Positions 51,570 through 60,368 of a stretch of 64,000 bases of DNA are shown piece after piece. A program made the translations under genes and the position numbers. Numbering within the stretch: the first letter of the stretch is position 1; the number at the start of each line of letters is the position of its first letter. The stretch spans positions 1 through 64,000 of the forward strand of contig JAFXWT010000093.1 of the NCBI GenBank assembly GCA_017542695.1. The letters run 5' to 3'. Under the pieces are notes generated by a model. The model made no database searches. It saw nothing but the letters and a program-made list of their open reading frames with translations, and was not told where the DNA came from. Origin of the DNA: Clostridia bacterium (GTDB lineage: Bacteria; Bacillota_A; Clostridia; Oscillospirales; CAG-272).

Positions 51570-51947
51570 ATGCTTATTATAAAGCCCGTTCAAAAAGACG
51601 AGCAGGAAAACATATGCCGCGCGTGCGGAGTCGAATACAGGGAACACGAGATGGCATACGCCGCGCGCGATGACGAAAAGCTCCTCGGCGTGTGCACGTT
51701 TTACATGAGCGGCGACACGGGGTATGTCACCGATCTTAAATGCGTTGACGGGATCGACGATTTTGAAGCGCTGTTCATAATGGGGCGGCAAACGCTGAAC
51801 TTCATCGACCTGTGCGGCGTGCACAAGGCGGTCTTTCTCGGCGAAGAATCGAGGATAACTAAAGCCGTCGGATTCAAAATGACTGACGGGCGGCTCCGCA
51901 TGAACCTCGAAGGATTCTTCGAGAGCCCGTGCAGTCACGAAAAGTAG
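51570..51947 (+). CDS. Small GNAT-like protein of unknown function
   Basis: The ATG at 51570 follows AGGAGG directly and lies two bases after the rluB stop. The 125-residue product has the strand-helix order of a GNAT acetyltransferase (LLGVCTFYMSGDTGYVTDLK, then FEALFIMGRQTLNFIDLCG and AVGFKM), but the acetyl-CoA loop is not the standard R/QxxGxG/A, so catalytic activity is uncertain. It is probably co-expressed with rluB. Confidence 0.7.
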   Translation: MLIIKPVQKDEQENICRACGVEYREHEMAYAARDDEKLLGVCTFYMSGDTGYVTDLKCVDGIDDFEALFIMGRQTLNFIDLCGVHKAVFLGEESRITKAVGFKMTDGRLRMNLEGFFESPCSHEK

Positions 51948-51958
51948 CGTGGCGCGTC

Positions 51959-51987
51959 TTTACAAACGGACGGTTTTCTGCTATACT
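51959..51987 (+). promoter_or_regulatory. Promoter of prfB
   Basis: TTTACA (51959-51964), 17-nt spacer, TATACT (51982-51987), 41 nt before the prfB ATG. Confidence 0.65.
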
Positions 51988-52028
51988 GTAAGCGGGAAGA
52001 AAAATACTTATATAAAGGGAAACACGAA

Positions 52029-53132
52029 ATGATAATTGAATTTGAAGAAGCGATACAGCGCCTTCGCGCCCTGAGAGGCGACGCCGACGAACTCGGCTCG
52101 GCGCTTAAAATAGAAAAGCTCCGTGAGGACGCGCGCGAGCTCGAGGAAAAGACGTTCGCCCCGTCGTTCTGGGACGATCAGGAGAACTCGGGACGCATTC
52201 TGCGCGAACTGAAAAAAGCAAAGGACACGATCGAGGAATACGAAAAGCTCCTGTCGTCGATCGACGACGCGATCACGCTTGCCGAAATGGGCATTGAGGA
52301 GGGCGACGAAAGTATGCTCCCCGAGGTGCAGGAGGAAGAAGCGCGCGTGCGCGAGACCGCGGAAAGAATGAGGATCGAAACGCTCCTTTCGGGGCAGTAT
52401 GACAAAAACGACGCTATCCTCTCGCTCCATCCGGGAGCCGGCGGCACGGAAGCGCAGGATTGGGCGCTGATGCTCTATCGTATGTACACGCGCTGGGCCG
52501 AAAAGCACGGCTTCAGCGTCAAACTGGTCGATTGGCTCGACGGCGACGAAGCGGGTATCAAGAGCGCGACGATACTCGTCGAGGGCGAGAACGCATACGG
52601 ATATCTCAAAAGCGAGCACGGCGTTCACCGCCTTGTCAGGATATCTCCGTTCGACGCGTCGGGCAGGCGGCACACGTCGTTCGCCTCGTGCGAGGTGACG
52701 CCCGAGATCGAGGACGACGACAGCATCGTGCTCCGCGACGAAGACCTTGAGATCACGGCGCACCGTTCGAGCGGCGCGGGCGGTCAGCACATCAACAAGA
52801 CCGACTCCGCCATCCGCATCGTGCATAAGCCGACGGGCATCGTCGTCGGTTGTCAGACGGAACGCAGCCAGCTCCAGAACAAAGAGACAGCGCTCCGTAT
52901 GCTCCGCTCTAAACTCGCGGAGATAAAGCAGCGCGAAAACCTCGAGCGCATCGACGATATCCGCGGCGAAAAAGCGAATATCGAGTGGGGCTCGCAGATA
53001 CGCTCGTACGTGTTCATGCCGTACACGCTCGTCAAGGACACGCGCACAGGATATGAGACGGGCAACATATCCGCCGTTATGGACGGCGATCTTGACGGAT
53101 TCATAAACGCTTTCCTTAAAATGAAAGCATAA
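52029..53132 (+). CDS. prfB: Peptide chain release factor 2
   Basis: The 367-residue protein carries the RF2 stop-codon recognition motif SPF (VRISPFDASGRRHTSF) and the catalytic GGQ (SSGAGGQHINKTDSA). It releases peptides at UGA and UAA codons. Unlike most bacterial prfB genes, the reading frame is continuous through the region (about codons 20-30) where the programmed +1 frameshift at an in-frame UGA normally lies, so no autoregulatory frameshift is present. Confidence 0.96.
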   Translation: MIIEFEEAIQRLRALRGDADELGSALKIEKLREDARELEEKTFAPSFWDDQENSGRILRELKKAKDTIEEYEKLLSSIDDAITLAEMGIEEGDESMLPEVQEEEARVRETAERMRIETLLSGQYDKNDAILSLHPGAGGTEAQDWALMLYRMYTRWAEKHGFSVKLVDWLDGDEAGIKSATILVEGENAYGYLKSEHGVHRLVRISPFDASGRRHTSFASCEVTPEIEDDDSIVLRDEDLEITAHRSSGAGGQHINKTDSAIRIVHKPTGIVVGCQTERSQLQNKETALRMLRSKLAEIKQRENLERIDDIRGEKANIEWGSQIRSYVFMPYTLVKDTRTGYETGNISAVMDGDLDGFINAFLKMKA

Positions 53133-53161
53133 ATCATACATGACAAGAAAGGAGAACAATC

Positions 53162-53467
53162 ATGTTCAAAAAAACAACAAAATTCATCGCGGGCGTTGCA
53201 CTGCTCGTTCAATCGCTTTCGGCTCTCGTAATGTTTTTCATCACTCTCGGTAAAAAGAGATCGTCGGGCGCATGGCTCGCTCTTTCGGCGATCACGGGCG
53301 CGGCGGGCGGATATCTCGTTTACGACTCGAAGAAAGTCGACGATGAAGACCTCGCCGACGACAGCGATGACGATGGCGATGACGAAGACGTTGAAACGGA
53401 AGACGACGAGATCGACATCGACGAAGGAAATCTTTTCTCGCGCAACGACGAGGCGGAGGCCGAGTAA
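53162..53467 (+). CDS. Small membrane protein with acidic tail
   Basis: The 101-residue protein has two hydrophobic stretches (about 6-30 and 38-58) and then a nearly all-acidic tail (about residues 60-90, mostly D and E). No family was recognised. GAAAGGAG precedes the ATG and a terminator follows directly. It lies 29 nt after prfB and may be co-transcribed. Confidence 0.7.
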   Translation: MFKKTTKFIAGVALLVQSLSALVMFFITLGKKRSSGAWLALSAITGAAGGYLVYDSKKVDDEDLADDSDDDGDDEDVETEDDEIDIDEGNLFSRNDEAEAE

Positions 53468-53473
53468 TATGAC

Positions 53474-53503
53474 AAAAAGGCACGCCTTTTGGTGTGCCTT
53501 TTT
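53474..53503. terminator. Intrinsic terminator after the small membrane protein gene
   Basis: A 13-bp stem (53474-53486 with 53491-53503) with a TTTT loop, one G-T wobble, and A5/T5 flanks. The remaining gap to the ECF gene (to 53671) is A/T-rich; GAACCTT at 53604-53610 and TCGACTAAT at 53634-53642 look like ECF promoter words but are about 10 nt too far apart. Confidence 0.85.
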
Positions 53504-53671
53504 ACTCTTTTCGCGCGCTTTTCCGCGCATAGTGCCGAAAAGCATTTTGACATTTTCTTTTTTGTGAAAAAGAAAACGGCGAAAGAACAATTAAAAAATT
53601 TTCGAACCTTGGTGAGAAAATCCCCATTCTCATTCGACTAATATGCGAAAAGGTCCGGGAAAGGAGAGTTC

Positions 53672-54226
53672 ATGAACAGCGGTGAAAGTAGCTACCGCCG
53701 CTATCTTGATGGTGACAAAAGCGGATTTGACGAGATAATCGACCTTTATCACGACAGTCTTACATATTTCCTCAAAAGATATGTAATAAGCGAACAGGAC
53801 GCGGAAGATCTCGCGGCGGACACGTTTCTTGAAATGCTGATCCACCCGTCGAGGTACTCGTTCAAGAGCTCTCTTAAAACATATATCTTTTCCGTCGCCC
53901 GTCACAAAGCGATAGACTTCGTGCGCCGTCGGAGACGTGAGCTTATGCCGGAAGAATGGGACGACGCGACGTTTTCGGACTGCGACAACGCCGAAAAGGC
54001 GGCGATGGAAAACGACAACCGGCGCGAGATCGCCGAGGCGATGTCGAAGATCGGCGTCGAATACCGCGAAGTTCTTATGCTTATATATTTTGAAGGACTG
54101 TCGGGCGACGACGCGGCGAGAGTAATGAACAAGAACAAAAAACAGATGGCCAATTTGCTTTATCGGGCAAAGGCGGCGCTGAAAAACGAACTGATGAAAG
54201 GAGGGTTCAGCTATGAAGAGCAATGA
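53672..54226 (+). CDS. ECF-type RNA polymerase sigma factor
   Basis: The 184-residue protein has region 2 (YVISEQDAEDLAADTFLEML and SSLKTYIFSVARHKAIDFVR) and region 4 (EYREVLMLIYFEGLSGDDAA), the two domains of an ECF sigma. GAAAGGAGAG precedes the ATG. The stop lies 14 nt inside the next gene, a one-pass membrane protein, the usual sigma/anti-sigma arrangement. The operon continues with two serpins, which are therefore the probable regulon core. Confidence 0.93.
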   Translation: MNSGESSYRRYLDGDKSGFDEIIDLYHDSLTYFLKRYVISEQDAEDLAADTFLEMLIHPSRYSFKSSLKTYIFSVARHKAIDFVRRRRRELMPEEWDDATFSDCDNAEKAAMENDNRREIAEAMSKIGVEYREVLMLIYFEGLSGDDAARVMNKNKKQMANLLYRAKAALKNELMKGGFSYEEQ

Positions 54227-55106
54227 GGAATTCAAAAGCGAGGTTTACGGGCGCTTTGAACAATATAAGGTCGAAAAAGCCAAAAAGCGCAGAAACATTA
54301 TAAGGTACGGCTCGATAACGATGTCGGCGCTCATTGTCGCGGTGGCTGTCGCCTCTCCGACGTTTTTCGGCGTTGAGGGCAAGCAGTCAGCGTATTACGA
54401 CGGTCAATCGCAGACCGAAGCGGGAAACGAGGTAAACGTTTATTCGCAGAAATCGGGCGGCGTATATAACAGCTCCGATGAAAATACAGGCGTTTATTCG
54501 CTTGATGAAACGCCGAACGGCTCGGAAGAAAACATGACCGCGGGCGGAGAAGGCACACGCATTGGCACGGATGCCTTATCGACCGCCGCGGTGTCAACTA
54601 CTTTTGACGCCGCAAATGCGACGGAGCTCGCAACAACCGCGTGCGCGACGGAGCTCGTAACGACAGCGTGCGCGACGGCAAACGTCACCGAATCGACGGC
54701 GGGGCCGTCAGCCACTGCGACGGAAAGCGCGAGCTACAACACGACTCCGAAAATCAAGATAGAAAACATTGAAGACATTGAAAAACACTTCATCGGCATG
54801 GAAGTGTTCGCAAACGAAGAGAGCGCGTCAAGCGCTGAATCGAACGCGATCAGCGCGGGCGTCAACGTTCAAAAATATTATGATCTTTCGGGAAGAGGGA
54901 TAAAAACGTGCGTCGCGCTGAACTTTTACGGCTCGCTCACCGTCACCGAGATCTACAACGACGGAAAAACTCTCGTCATCACGGCTCATCTCGCAGACGA
55001 GGTATCGGAGTCTATCACAAAATCAATGAACATTTTTATTTTTGACGGCGACAGGGATATAGTTTTCAATATTAAAACAGAACAAAACGAAAAGGAGGAC
55101 GGATAA
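54213..55106 (+). CDS. Membrane-anchored anti-sigma factor candidate
   Basis: The 297-residue protein has a charged cytoplasmic N-terminus (about 1-28), one membrane helix (about 29-51, YGSITMSALIVAVAVASP) and an external part: a Ser/Thr/Ala-rich low-complexity stretch with 9-residue repeats (about 130-175) and a C-terminal globular domain of about 110 residues without recognised motifs. The overlap with the ECF gene and topology point to an anti-sigma factor that senses the outside. No zinc-binding anti-sigma motif is evident in the N-terminus. Confidence 0.75.
   Translation: MKSNEEFKSEVYGRFEQYKVEKAKKRRNIIRYGSITMSALIVAVAVASPTFFGVEGKQSAYYDGQSQTEAGNEVNVYSQKSGGVYNSSDENTGVYSLDETPNGSEENMTAGGEGTRIGTDALSTAAVSTTFDAANATELATTACATELVTTACATANVTESTAGPSATATESASYNTTPKIKIENIEDIEKHFIGMEVFANEESASSAESNAISAGVNVQKYYDLSGRGIKTCVALNFYGSLTVTEIYNDGKTLVITAHLADEVSESITKSMNIFIFDGDRDIVFNIKTEQNEKEDG
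54618..54680 (+). repeat. 27-bp tandem repeat within the anti-sigma candidate gene
   Basis: Two full 27-nt units (54618-54644, 54645-54671) and a decaying third encode ATELATTAC, ATELVTTAC and ATANVTEST. The unit count could vary between strains. Confidence 0.75.
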
Positions 55107-56420
55107 ATGAAAGTCATCAAAAGAATAACGGCGGCGCTGCTCGTTATGACAGTCATGCTCGTCGCCGTATCGTGCGCGTCGCAGGATACGCCGCAGAACA
55201 CGACGCAGAGCGCAACCGAGAGCACGACAAGCGGCGGTTCGACCAACGGGGTCATCAAGCGCACCGATCTTACCGCCGGCGTTATACCGGATATGATATC
55301 GGGAAAGACGCTGACGGAGAGCGACGTCGAAAAGCTCGCCGAAGTCTATGTCGATCTATTCAGATCGACGACCGCAAAGGACAAGAAATCGTCGCTCATT
55401 TCGCCTCTTTCGATCATTACCGCCCTCGGTATGACGGCTGACGGCGCGGCAGGAAACACAAAGGCGCAGTTTGAAAAGCTCTTCGGCATGACGACCGAGC
55501 AGCTCGACGCCGCGATGAATTACTACTACGGTATGCTGAAATCGAGCGAAAAGGCGAAATTCGACTATGCGAACTCGATCTGGTACACGTCGCGCGACGA
55601 TTTTACTGTGAAGGAGAGCTTCATTTCCCGCGTGCTCGGCGCGTACTACCCGCAGCTTTACACGGTCGATTTTACCGATAAAAAAACGGTCGATGAGATA
55701 AACGGCTGGGTAAAAGAGCACACCGACGAAATGATAGACAAGATCGTCAACGACCTCGATCCGACGACCCTGATGGTGCTGATCAACGCGCTCGTTTTCG
55801 ACGCGAAATGGTCGTCGCCATACGATGAATATATGGTAAACGACGGGACTTTCACCGCCTATAACGGCGAAAAACAGACAGTTCCGATGATGTCGTCGCA
55901 GGAGCACGAATACATCGAAATGACGGACGCGACGGGGTTTGTCAAATACTATGAGGGCGGAGATTACAAATTTGTCGCGCTCCTGCCGGATGAAAACGTC
56001 GACGTGTTCGATTTCGTCGATTCGCTTGACGGAAAGACGCTTATTGACGCCATCAAAAACGCAAGTTACTCAAAAGTTAACACGCGTATGCCGAAGTTTT
56101 CGTATGATTACGATATCAGTCTTAAAGAAACTCTGGTGTCGCTCGGACTCGTCGACGCGTTCGACGACTTCGCCGACTTTACCGAGATGTTCGAGGGCGG
56201 CGGCGCGTACATTTCCGACGTGATACACAAAACTCACATCGACGTTGACAACGCCGGCACAAAAGCGGCGGCGGTGACGGCGGTGATAATGGTCGAAACG
56301 ACTGCGTTTAACCCCGAAATACCGAAAAGCGTCGTGCTCGACCGCCCGTTTGTCTATTTTATCGTCGACAGCGAAACAAACCTGCCGATCTTTATGGGGA
56401 TAGTGACGGAGGTCAAATAA
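55107..56420 (+). CDS. Serpin-family serine protease inhibitor, lipoprotein (first copy)
   Basis: The 437-residue protein has a lipoprotein signal (lipidated C23 in AVSCAS), a Thr/Ser-rich linker and a complete serpin fold (LISPLSIITALGMTADGAAG, DFTDKKTVDEINGWV, DRPFVYFIVDSETNLPIFMG). The hinge of the reactive loop, GTKAAAVTAV (P15-P6 from G384), has the small residues needed for loop insertion, so it is probably inhibitory. Standard numbering puts P1-P1' at T398-T399. Serpins trap serine or cysteine proteases irreversibly. The gene abuts the anti-sigma candidate and overlaps the second serpin by one base. Confidence 0.94.
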   Translation: MKVIKRITAALLVMTVMLVAVSCASQDTPQNTTQSATESTTSGGSTNGVIKRTDLTAGVIPDMISGKTLTESDVEKLAEVYVDLFRSTTAKDKKSSLISPLSIITALGMTADGAAGNTKAQFEKLFGMTTEQLDAAMNYYYGMLKSSEKAKFDYANSIWYTSRDDFTVKESFISRVLGAYYPQLYTVDFTDKKTVDEINGWVKEHTDEMIDKIVNDLDPTTLMVLINALVFDAKWSSPYDEYMVNDGTFTAYNGEKQTVPMMSSQEHEYIEMTDATGFVKYYEGGDYKFVALLPDENVDVFDFVDSLDGKTLIDAIKNASYSKVNTRMPKFSYDYDISLKETLVSLGLVDAFDDFADFTEMFEGGGAYISDVIHKTHIDVDNAGTKAAAVTAVIMVETTAFNPEIPKSVVLDRPFVYFIVDSETNLPIFMGIVTEVK

Positions 56421-57682
56421 TGAAAAAATGTCTGTTTATCAAAATTGTTTCGGTTCTGACAATCATCGCAACGATGCTGACGGTCGCCGCCTGCACAAAA
56501 TCGCCCGCAGAACAAAAGGGTGCTGTCGATCTGATGAGAGAGATCAACGTCGACCGCATTCGCGCTGAAACTCCGACAAAAGACACTACCGAAACGCTGA
56601 CAAGCGCGTTTTTGTCGCTTTTCCGGGCGACGATACCCGAGGAGAACAAATCGACGCTCGTTTCGCCTCTTTCGATAATCCTTGCCCTCGGCATGACGGC
56701 GGACGGCACTGCGGGCAACACGAAAGCTCAATTTGAAGACTTCTTCGGAATGACGACGGAACAACTCGATGAAGCGATGGCGTATCTTACGTTCCGCCTT
56801 TCCGACACGGGAAGCAAAAAGGTCAGATTCAGCTCGGCAAACTCGCTCTGGCTCGCGCAAAGCGGCGTAAAATTCAAAACGTCGTACCTTGAAAGAGTCA
56901 AGGCGGCGTACGATCCGTCGGTATATTCCGTCGATTTCTCCGATCCTGCGACGGTCGACGCGATAAACGGCTGGGTAAACGACAACACAGACAAAATGAT
57001 CGAAAAGATCATCGAATACGGAGACGTCGACGCGGCGACGGTCGCGGCGCTGGTCAACGCGCTCGTTTTCGACGCGGAGTGGGCGCAGAAATTCGAGAAA
57101 GTGACAAACGGCACGTTCACATCGTATACCGGCAAAGAGCAGTCTGTCGAAATGATGTATTCGTCCGAAGTAAAGTATATTGAAGGCGATGATTTCACGG
57201 GCTTTTCAAAGGATTATGACGGCGGAAAATTCAGCTTCGTCGCGCTTCTGCCCGACGAAAAGACGGATATTTTCAGCTTTGCGCGCCGTCTTGACGGCAA
57301 GACGGTCTATGAGCTGATCTCGTCCGACACGGGAGAGGCGGCGCATATCGGGATGCCGAAGTTCACGTTCGATTTCGACGCCGACCTCATCCCCGCGCTG
57401 ATGTCGCTCGGACTGACCGACGTTTTCGGCGGCGGCGCTGACTTTACGGAGCTTGCCGAGTGCCAAGTCGGCGAAATATACGTCGACAAGGCGATACACA
57501 AGACGCACATCGAGGTCGATGAAAGCGGCACGAAAGCAGCCGCCGCAACGATCGTCACCATACGCAAGAACGCGGTCATGTACGAGCACGAAGTCGTCCT
57601 CGACCGACCGTTCTTCTATATGATCGTCGATAACGAGTCGTCCCTCCCCATATTCATGGGAGTGATGACGGAGATAAAATAA
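56420..57682 (+). CDS. Serpin-family serine protease inhibitor, lipoprotein (second copy)
   Basis: The 420-residue protein is a tandem paralogue of the first serpin, again with a lipoprotein signal (C25 in TVAACTKS) and a full serpin domain. The hinge GTKAAAATIV (from G370) is inhibitory in type. The expected scissile bond is N384-A385, preceded by R382-K383, so the target protease differs from that of the first copy. The loop is three residues shorter on the primed side. The start ATG overlaps the previous TAA by one base. Membrane tethering suggests protection of the cell surface against host or rival proteases. Confidence 0.94.
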   Translation: MKKCLFIKIVSVLTIIATMLTVAACTKSPAEQKGAVDLMREINVDRIRAETPTKDTTETLTSAFLSLFRATIPEENKSTLVSPLSIILALGMTADGTAGNTKAQFEDFFGMTTEQLDEAMAYLTFRLSDTGSKKVRFSSANSLWLAQSGVKFKTSYLERVKAAYDPSVYSVDFSDPATVDAINGWVNDNTDKMIEKIIEYGDVDAATVAALVNALVFDAEWAQKFEKVTNGTFTSYTGKEQSVEMMYSSEVKYIEGDDFTGFSKDYDGGKFSFVALLPDEKTDIFSFARRLDGKTVYELISSDTGEAAHIGMPKFTFDFDADLIPALMSLGLTDVFGGGADFTELAECQVGEIYVDKAIHKTHIEVDESGTKAAAATIVTIRKNAVMYEHEVVLDRPFFYMIVDNESSLPIFMGVMTEIK

Positions 57683-57693
57683 AAAAGCAAAAC

Positions 57694-57717
57694 AACGGGC
57701 GACTGAAGTCGCCCGTT
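57694..57717. terminator. Bidirectional intrinsic terminator
   Basis: An 11-bp stem around a GA centre (57694-57704 with 57707-57717), followed by ATTTTATTTT. It separates the serpin operon from the convergent flavoprotein gene. Confidence 0.85.
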
Positions 57718-57720
57718 ATT

Positions 57721-59613
57721 TTATTTTTTGAACTTATTATATACAGTCTCAAACCATTGTTCGCTGTCCGGTATCGGTCGGCGGTTTTCAAAGCGCGAAC
57801 GCGCCGCGCCGCAAGAAAACGACGTATATTCGACTTTGTCCCAATGTTCTTCGTCGATCCCGTCGCACCCGATTATAAGGTACGAGCCGCGCGACTTCCC
57901 GCCGTCGTCGATGTAGTCGCGTATCGCCGAAAGATACGTCAGCGCCGTTACTATCACGTCGCGGTTTATCATCGCCTCGCCGATATCGGAAATGTCGGCG
58001 AGCTTGTATTTTTCGTCAAAAACGTCGTATTCGTTTTTGAAATACGCGATCGCCGCGACGATCTTATCTCTGTCGCGCAAAAACGCGCCGCACTCCGACA
58101 CGATCTTTCCGTATTCGCGCCGAAGCGCGATGATACCGTCCGTCGTCAGTGAGCCGCCGTCAAGCGACATAAGACGAGCCGCCGTCTTTTCGATCTCTTC
58201 CTTTATCGCGGCCGCGGACACGTGCTCCGGCTCTCTCTCGGCTATCTTCTGCGCCGCGCGCGTCGACGACACCTGCGTCGAGTTCAGCGCCGAGCCGCCA
58301 GGGCGGTAAACGCCGAACACGCCCGCACACTCGCCTGCGGGGTAAAAATGACGGAGCGTCGTGCTCTCGTAATCGGTCGTCACGGCGAGACCGCCGTTGT
58401 TATGCTGCGCGCAGACGGATATTTCGAGAAGTTCGCTTTTCAGATCAATTCCGTGGTCGGCGTAGAGCTTTATCGCCGGCGCATTCATCTTTTCGAGTCG
58501 CTCGATCGGCGTGCCGAGCAGCGCGCCCGAGTTTATAAGGTACTGCCGCGCCTCGTCGCCGATGAGGGAAAAGTCGAACCCCGCGGGGTTTTTCGTAAAA
58601 TCGAGGTACACGCGCCGCCCGTTTTTCATTTCGTTATAAACGGCGACGTCGACCTTTGATGACACCGAAGCGCCGCCGAGCTTCCGCGGGTCGAACGGCC
58701 ACTGGTATCCCTTCAAAAACACCGCGTCCGCCGCCGCGCCGACAGAACCGAATACGTCCGGGAGAAATTCGCGCTCGCGCCCGTCTTTGTCTATCGAAAC
58801 GTATCTCGGTATCACCTGCTGATACGTCCCCGACAGATTCCAGCGGAATTTGACGGAGGCGATGCCGTACTGCGATTCGGTCAGCGACGCGCCCTCGGCT
58901 CCCGCTTCAAACGCCGCGCCGAGCGCGCACGTCTGACTTATGGGATAGACGCTCGATTCGTATATCGCGCTCGGACCGCCGACGGCGTAGATTATGTCGG
59001 GCGCGAGGAAAACGCACATACCCGTAGGATTTTCATCACTTTCGGAGAGTTTTCTCACCGTCACGACGCCGACGGCACGAGAGCCGTCCGTCAGTATCTT
59101 TATTACCCTGTGCCCCGACAAAACGGGGATGTTTTTTTCCATTACGGCGCGCTCAAGCGCCTCGGTCATGTATTTTGACGTGAGAGGTCCGCACGACGTC
59201 GCGCGGCGACGCTCATCGTGATCGGTCCTGTAGCCGACGAACTCGCCGTATTCGTTATACGGGAACGGCACGCCGAGTAGGGCGAGCTTATAAAAGCACC
59301 GCGCCGAATACGCCGCCTCGATCAGCGCCGTGTCGCCGTTGATGCTCCCGCCGTCGTAGAGCGTCCTTGCCATATCGTATACGGAATCGGGCGCGCCGCC
59401 TGCCGACGAGAGTTTATAGTACGTCTGCTTGTCGCTGCCCGTGTTGCGTGACGTTCCCATCATGCGCCCTTCGGTGACGACGGCGATGTTCTTTCTGCCG
59501 AGCGAGTACAGCGTGTCCGCGGCGTTATATCCCGCCGCACCCGAGCCGACGACTATCGCGTCGAACTCGAAAACGGGAATTTCGCATCCCGCAAAAAACA
59601 TCGTTTTCATCAT
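57721..59613 (-). CDS. FAD-dependent oxidoreductase of the fumarate reductase/succinate dehydrogenase flavoprotein family
   Basis: The 630-residue protein has an FAD-binding Rossmann motif (AIVVGSGAAGYNAADTLY, near residue 20), a capping domain, and a C-terminal half with FYPAGECAGVFGVYRPGGSA, the second FAD motif of the SdhA/FrdA/NadB family. No covalent-FAD histidine, signal peptide or cytochrome partner is evident, so it is a soluble homologue that may reduce an enoate or oxidise a ring substrate. It ends the uracil-DNA-glycosylase operon and overlaps the SDR gene as ATGA. Confidence 0.82.
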   Translation of the reverse strand: MMKTMFFAGCEIPVFEFDAIVVGSGAAGYNAADTLYSLGRKNIAVVTEGRMMGTSRNTGSDKQTYYKLSSAGGAPDSVYDMARTLYDGGSINGDTALIEAAYSARCFYKLALLGVPFPYNEYGEFVGYRTDHDERRRATSCGPLTSKYMTEALERAVMEKNIPVLSGHRVIKILTDGSRAVGVVTVRKLSESDENPTGMCVFLAPDIIYAVGGPSAIYESSVYPISQTCALGAAFEAGAEGASLTESQYGIASVKFRWNLSGTYQQVIPRYVSIDKDGREREFLPDVFGSVGAAADAVFLKGYQWPFDPRKLGGASVSSKVDVAVYNEMKNGRRVYLDFTKNPAGFDFSLIGDEARQYLINSGALLGTPIERLEKMNAPAIKLYADHGIDLKSELLEISVCAQHNNGGLAVTTDYESTTLRHFYPAGECAGVFGVYRPGGSALNSTQVSSTRAAQKIAEREPEHVSAAAIKEEIEKTAARLMSLDGGSLTTDGIIALRREYGKIVSECGAFLRDRDKIVAAIAYFKNEYDVFDEKYKLADISDIGEAMINRDVIVTALTYLSAIRDYIDDGGKSRGSYLIIGCDGIDEEHWDKVEYTSFSCGAARSRFENRRPIPDSEQWFETVYNKFKK

Positions 59614-60368
59614 AGTCTCTGAATATGGAATCCGCCGTCGACGTTGATTATCTCGCCTGTCGAATAGCCGAGATATCCCGACGCGAGCATAAGAACCGCT
59701 CTCGCCACGTCCTCGGGCTGCCCCATTCTCTGTATCGGAAGAAGCCCGCCGTCGATAAGCGCCTCGTATTTGCCTTTGACGCCCGCCGTCATCGGCGTTT
59801 CGATGATGCCGGGGCGCACCTCGTAAACGCGCACCGGCGTTTTTGCGAGGCGGTCGGCGAACAGCGTCGTCACCATTGCAAGCCCCGCTTTCGAGATGCA
59901 GTATTCACCGCGGTTCGTGCTGGATGTATATACCGACATTGACGTGATGTTGATTATCGCCGACCCGAATCCGCCGCCGACCATCGCGTTTGCGACGGCT
60001 TGCGTAAGAAAGAAAGTGCCCTTGAGATTGATATTCAGAAGCCTGTCCATACTCTGCTCGCTCATTTCGAGGATGTCGCGGCGCTCTGTCGGCGCAACGC
60101 CCGCGTTGTTGACGAGAACGTCGATCTTTCCGAATTTTTCAACGACGGTTTTTACAAGATTGTTTCTGTCCTCGTCTTTTGAGATGTCCGTTCTGACGTA
60201 CATCGAATCGGGAGTGAACGCGCGAAGCTCTTCGAGCAGCGACTGAACGAGCTCGTCGCCCTCACTTGCCACCGATGCACTTACGACGGTAAATCCGTTC
60301 TGGGCGAGGAGCTTTGCCGTTGCGCGTCCGATGCCGCGGTCAGATCCCGTAACTATTGCAACTTTCAT
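59610..60368 (-). CDS. Short-chain dehydrogenase/reductase (SDR)
   Basis: The 252-residue protein is a classical SDR: cofactor motif TGSDRGIGRA (residues 7-16), NNAG near residue 88, catalytic serine in INITSMSVY and YCISKAG with the tyrosine-lysine pair. It reduces or oxidises a hydroxyl/keto group with NAD(P)H; the 3-oxoacyl-ACP reductase-like look is common and not specific. Starts with GGAGG upstream and is coupled to genes on both sides by 4-nt overlaps, so it acts with the flavoenzymes. Confidence 0.9.
   Translation of the reverse strand: MKVAIVTGSDRGIGRATAKLLAQNGFTVVSASVASEGDELVQSLLEELRAFTPDSMYVRTDISKDEDRNNLVKTVVEKFGKIDVLVNNAGVAPTERRDILEMSEQSMDRLLNINLKGTFFLTQAVANAMVGGGFGSAIINITSMSVYTSSTNRGEYCISKAGLAMVTTLFADRLAKTPVRVYEVRPGIIETPMTAGVKGKYEALIDGGLLPIQRMGQPEDVARAVLMLASGYLGYSTGEIINVDGGFHIQRL

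Noticed and set aside
53604..53642. ECF promoter GAACCTT...TCGACTAAT
   Set aside because: The two words are suggestive but separated by about 23-26 nt, too far for an ECF promoter at 16-17 nt.
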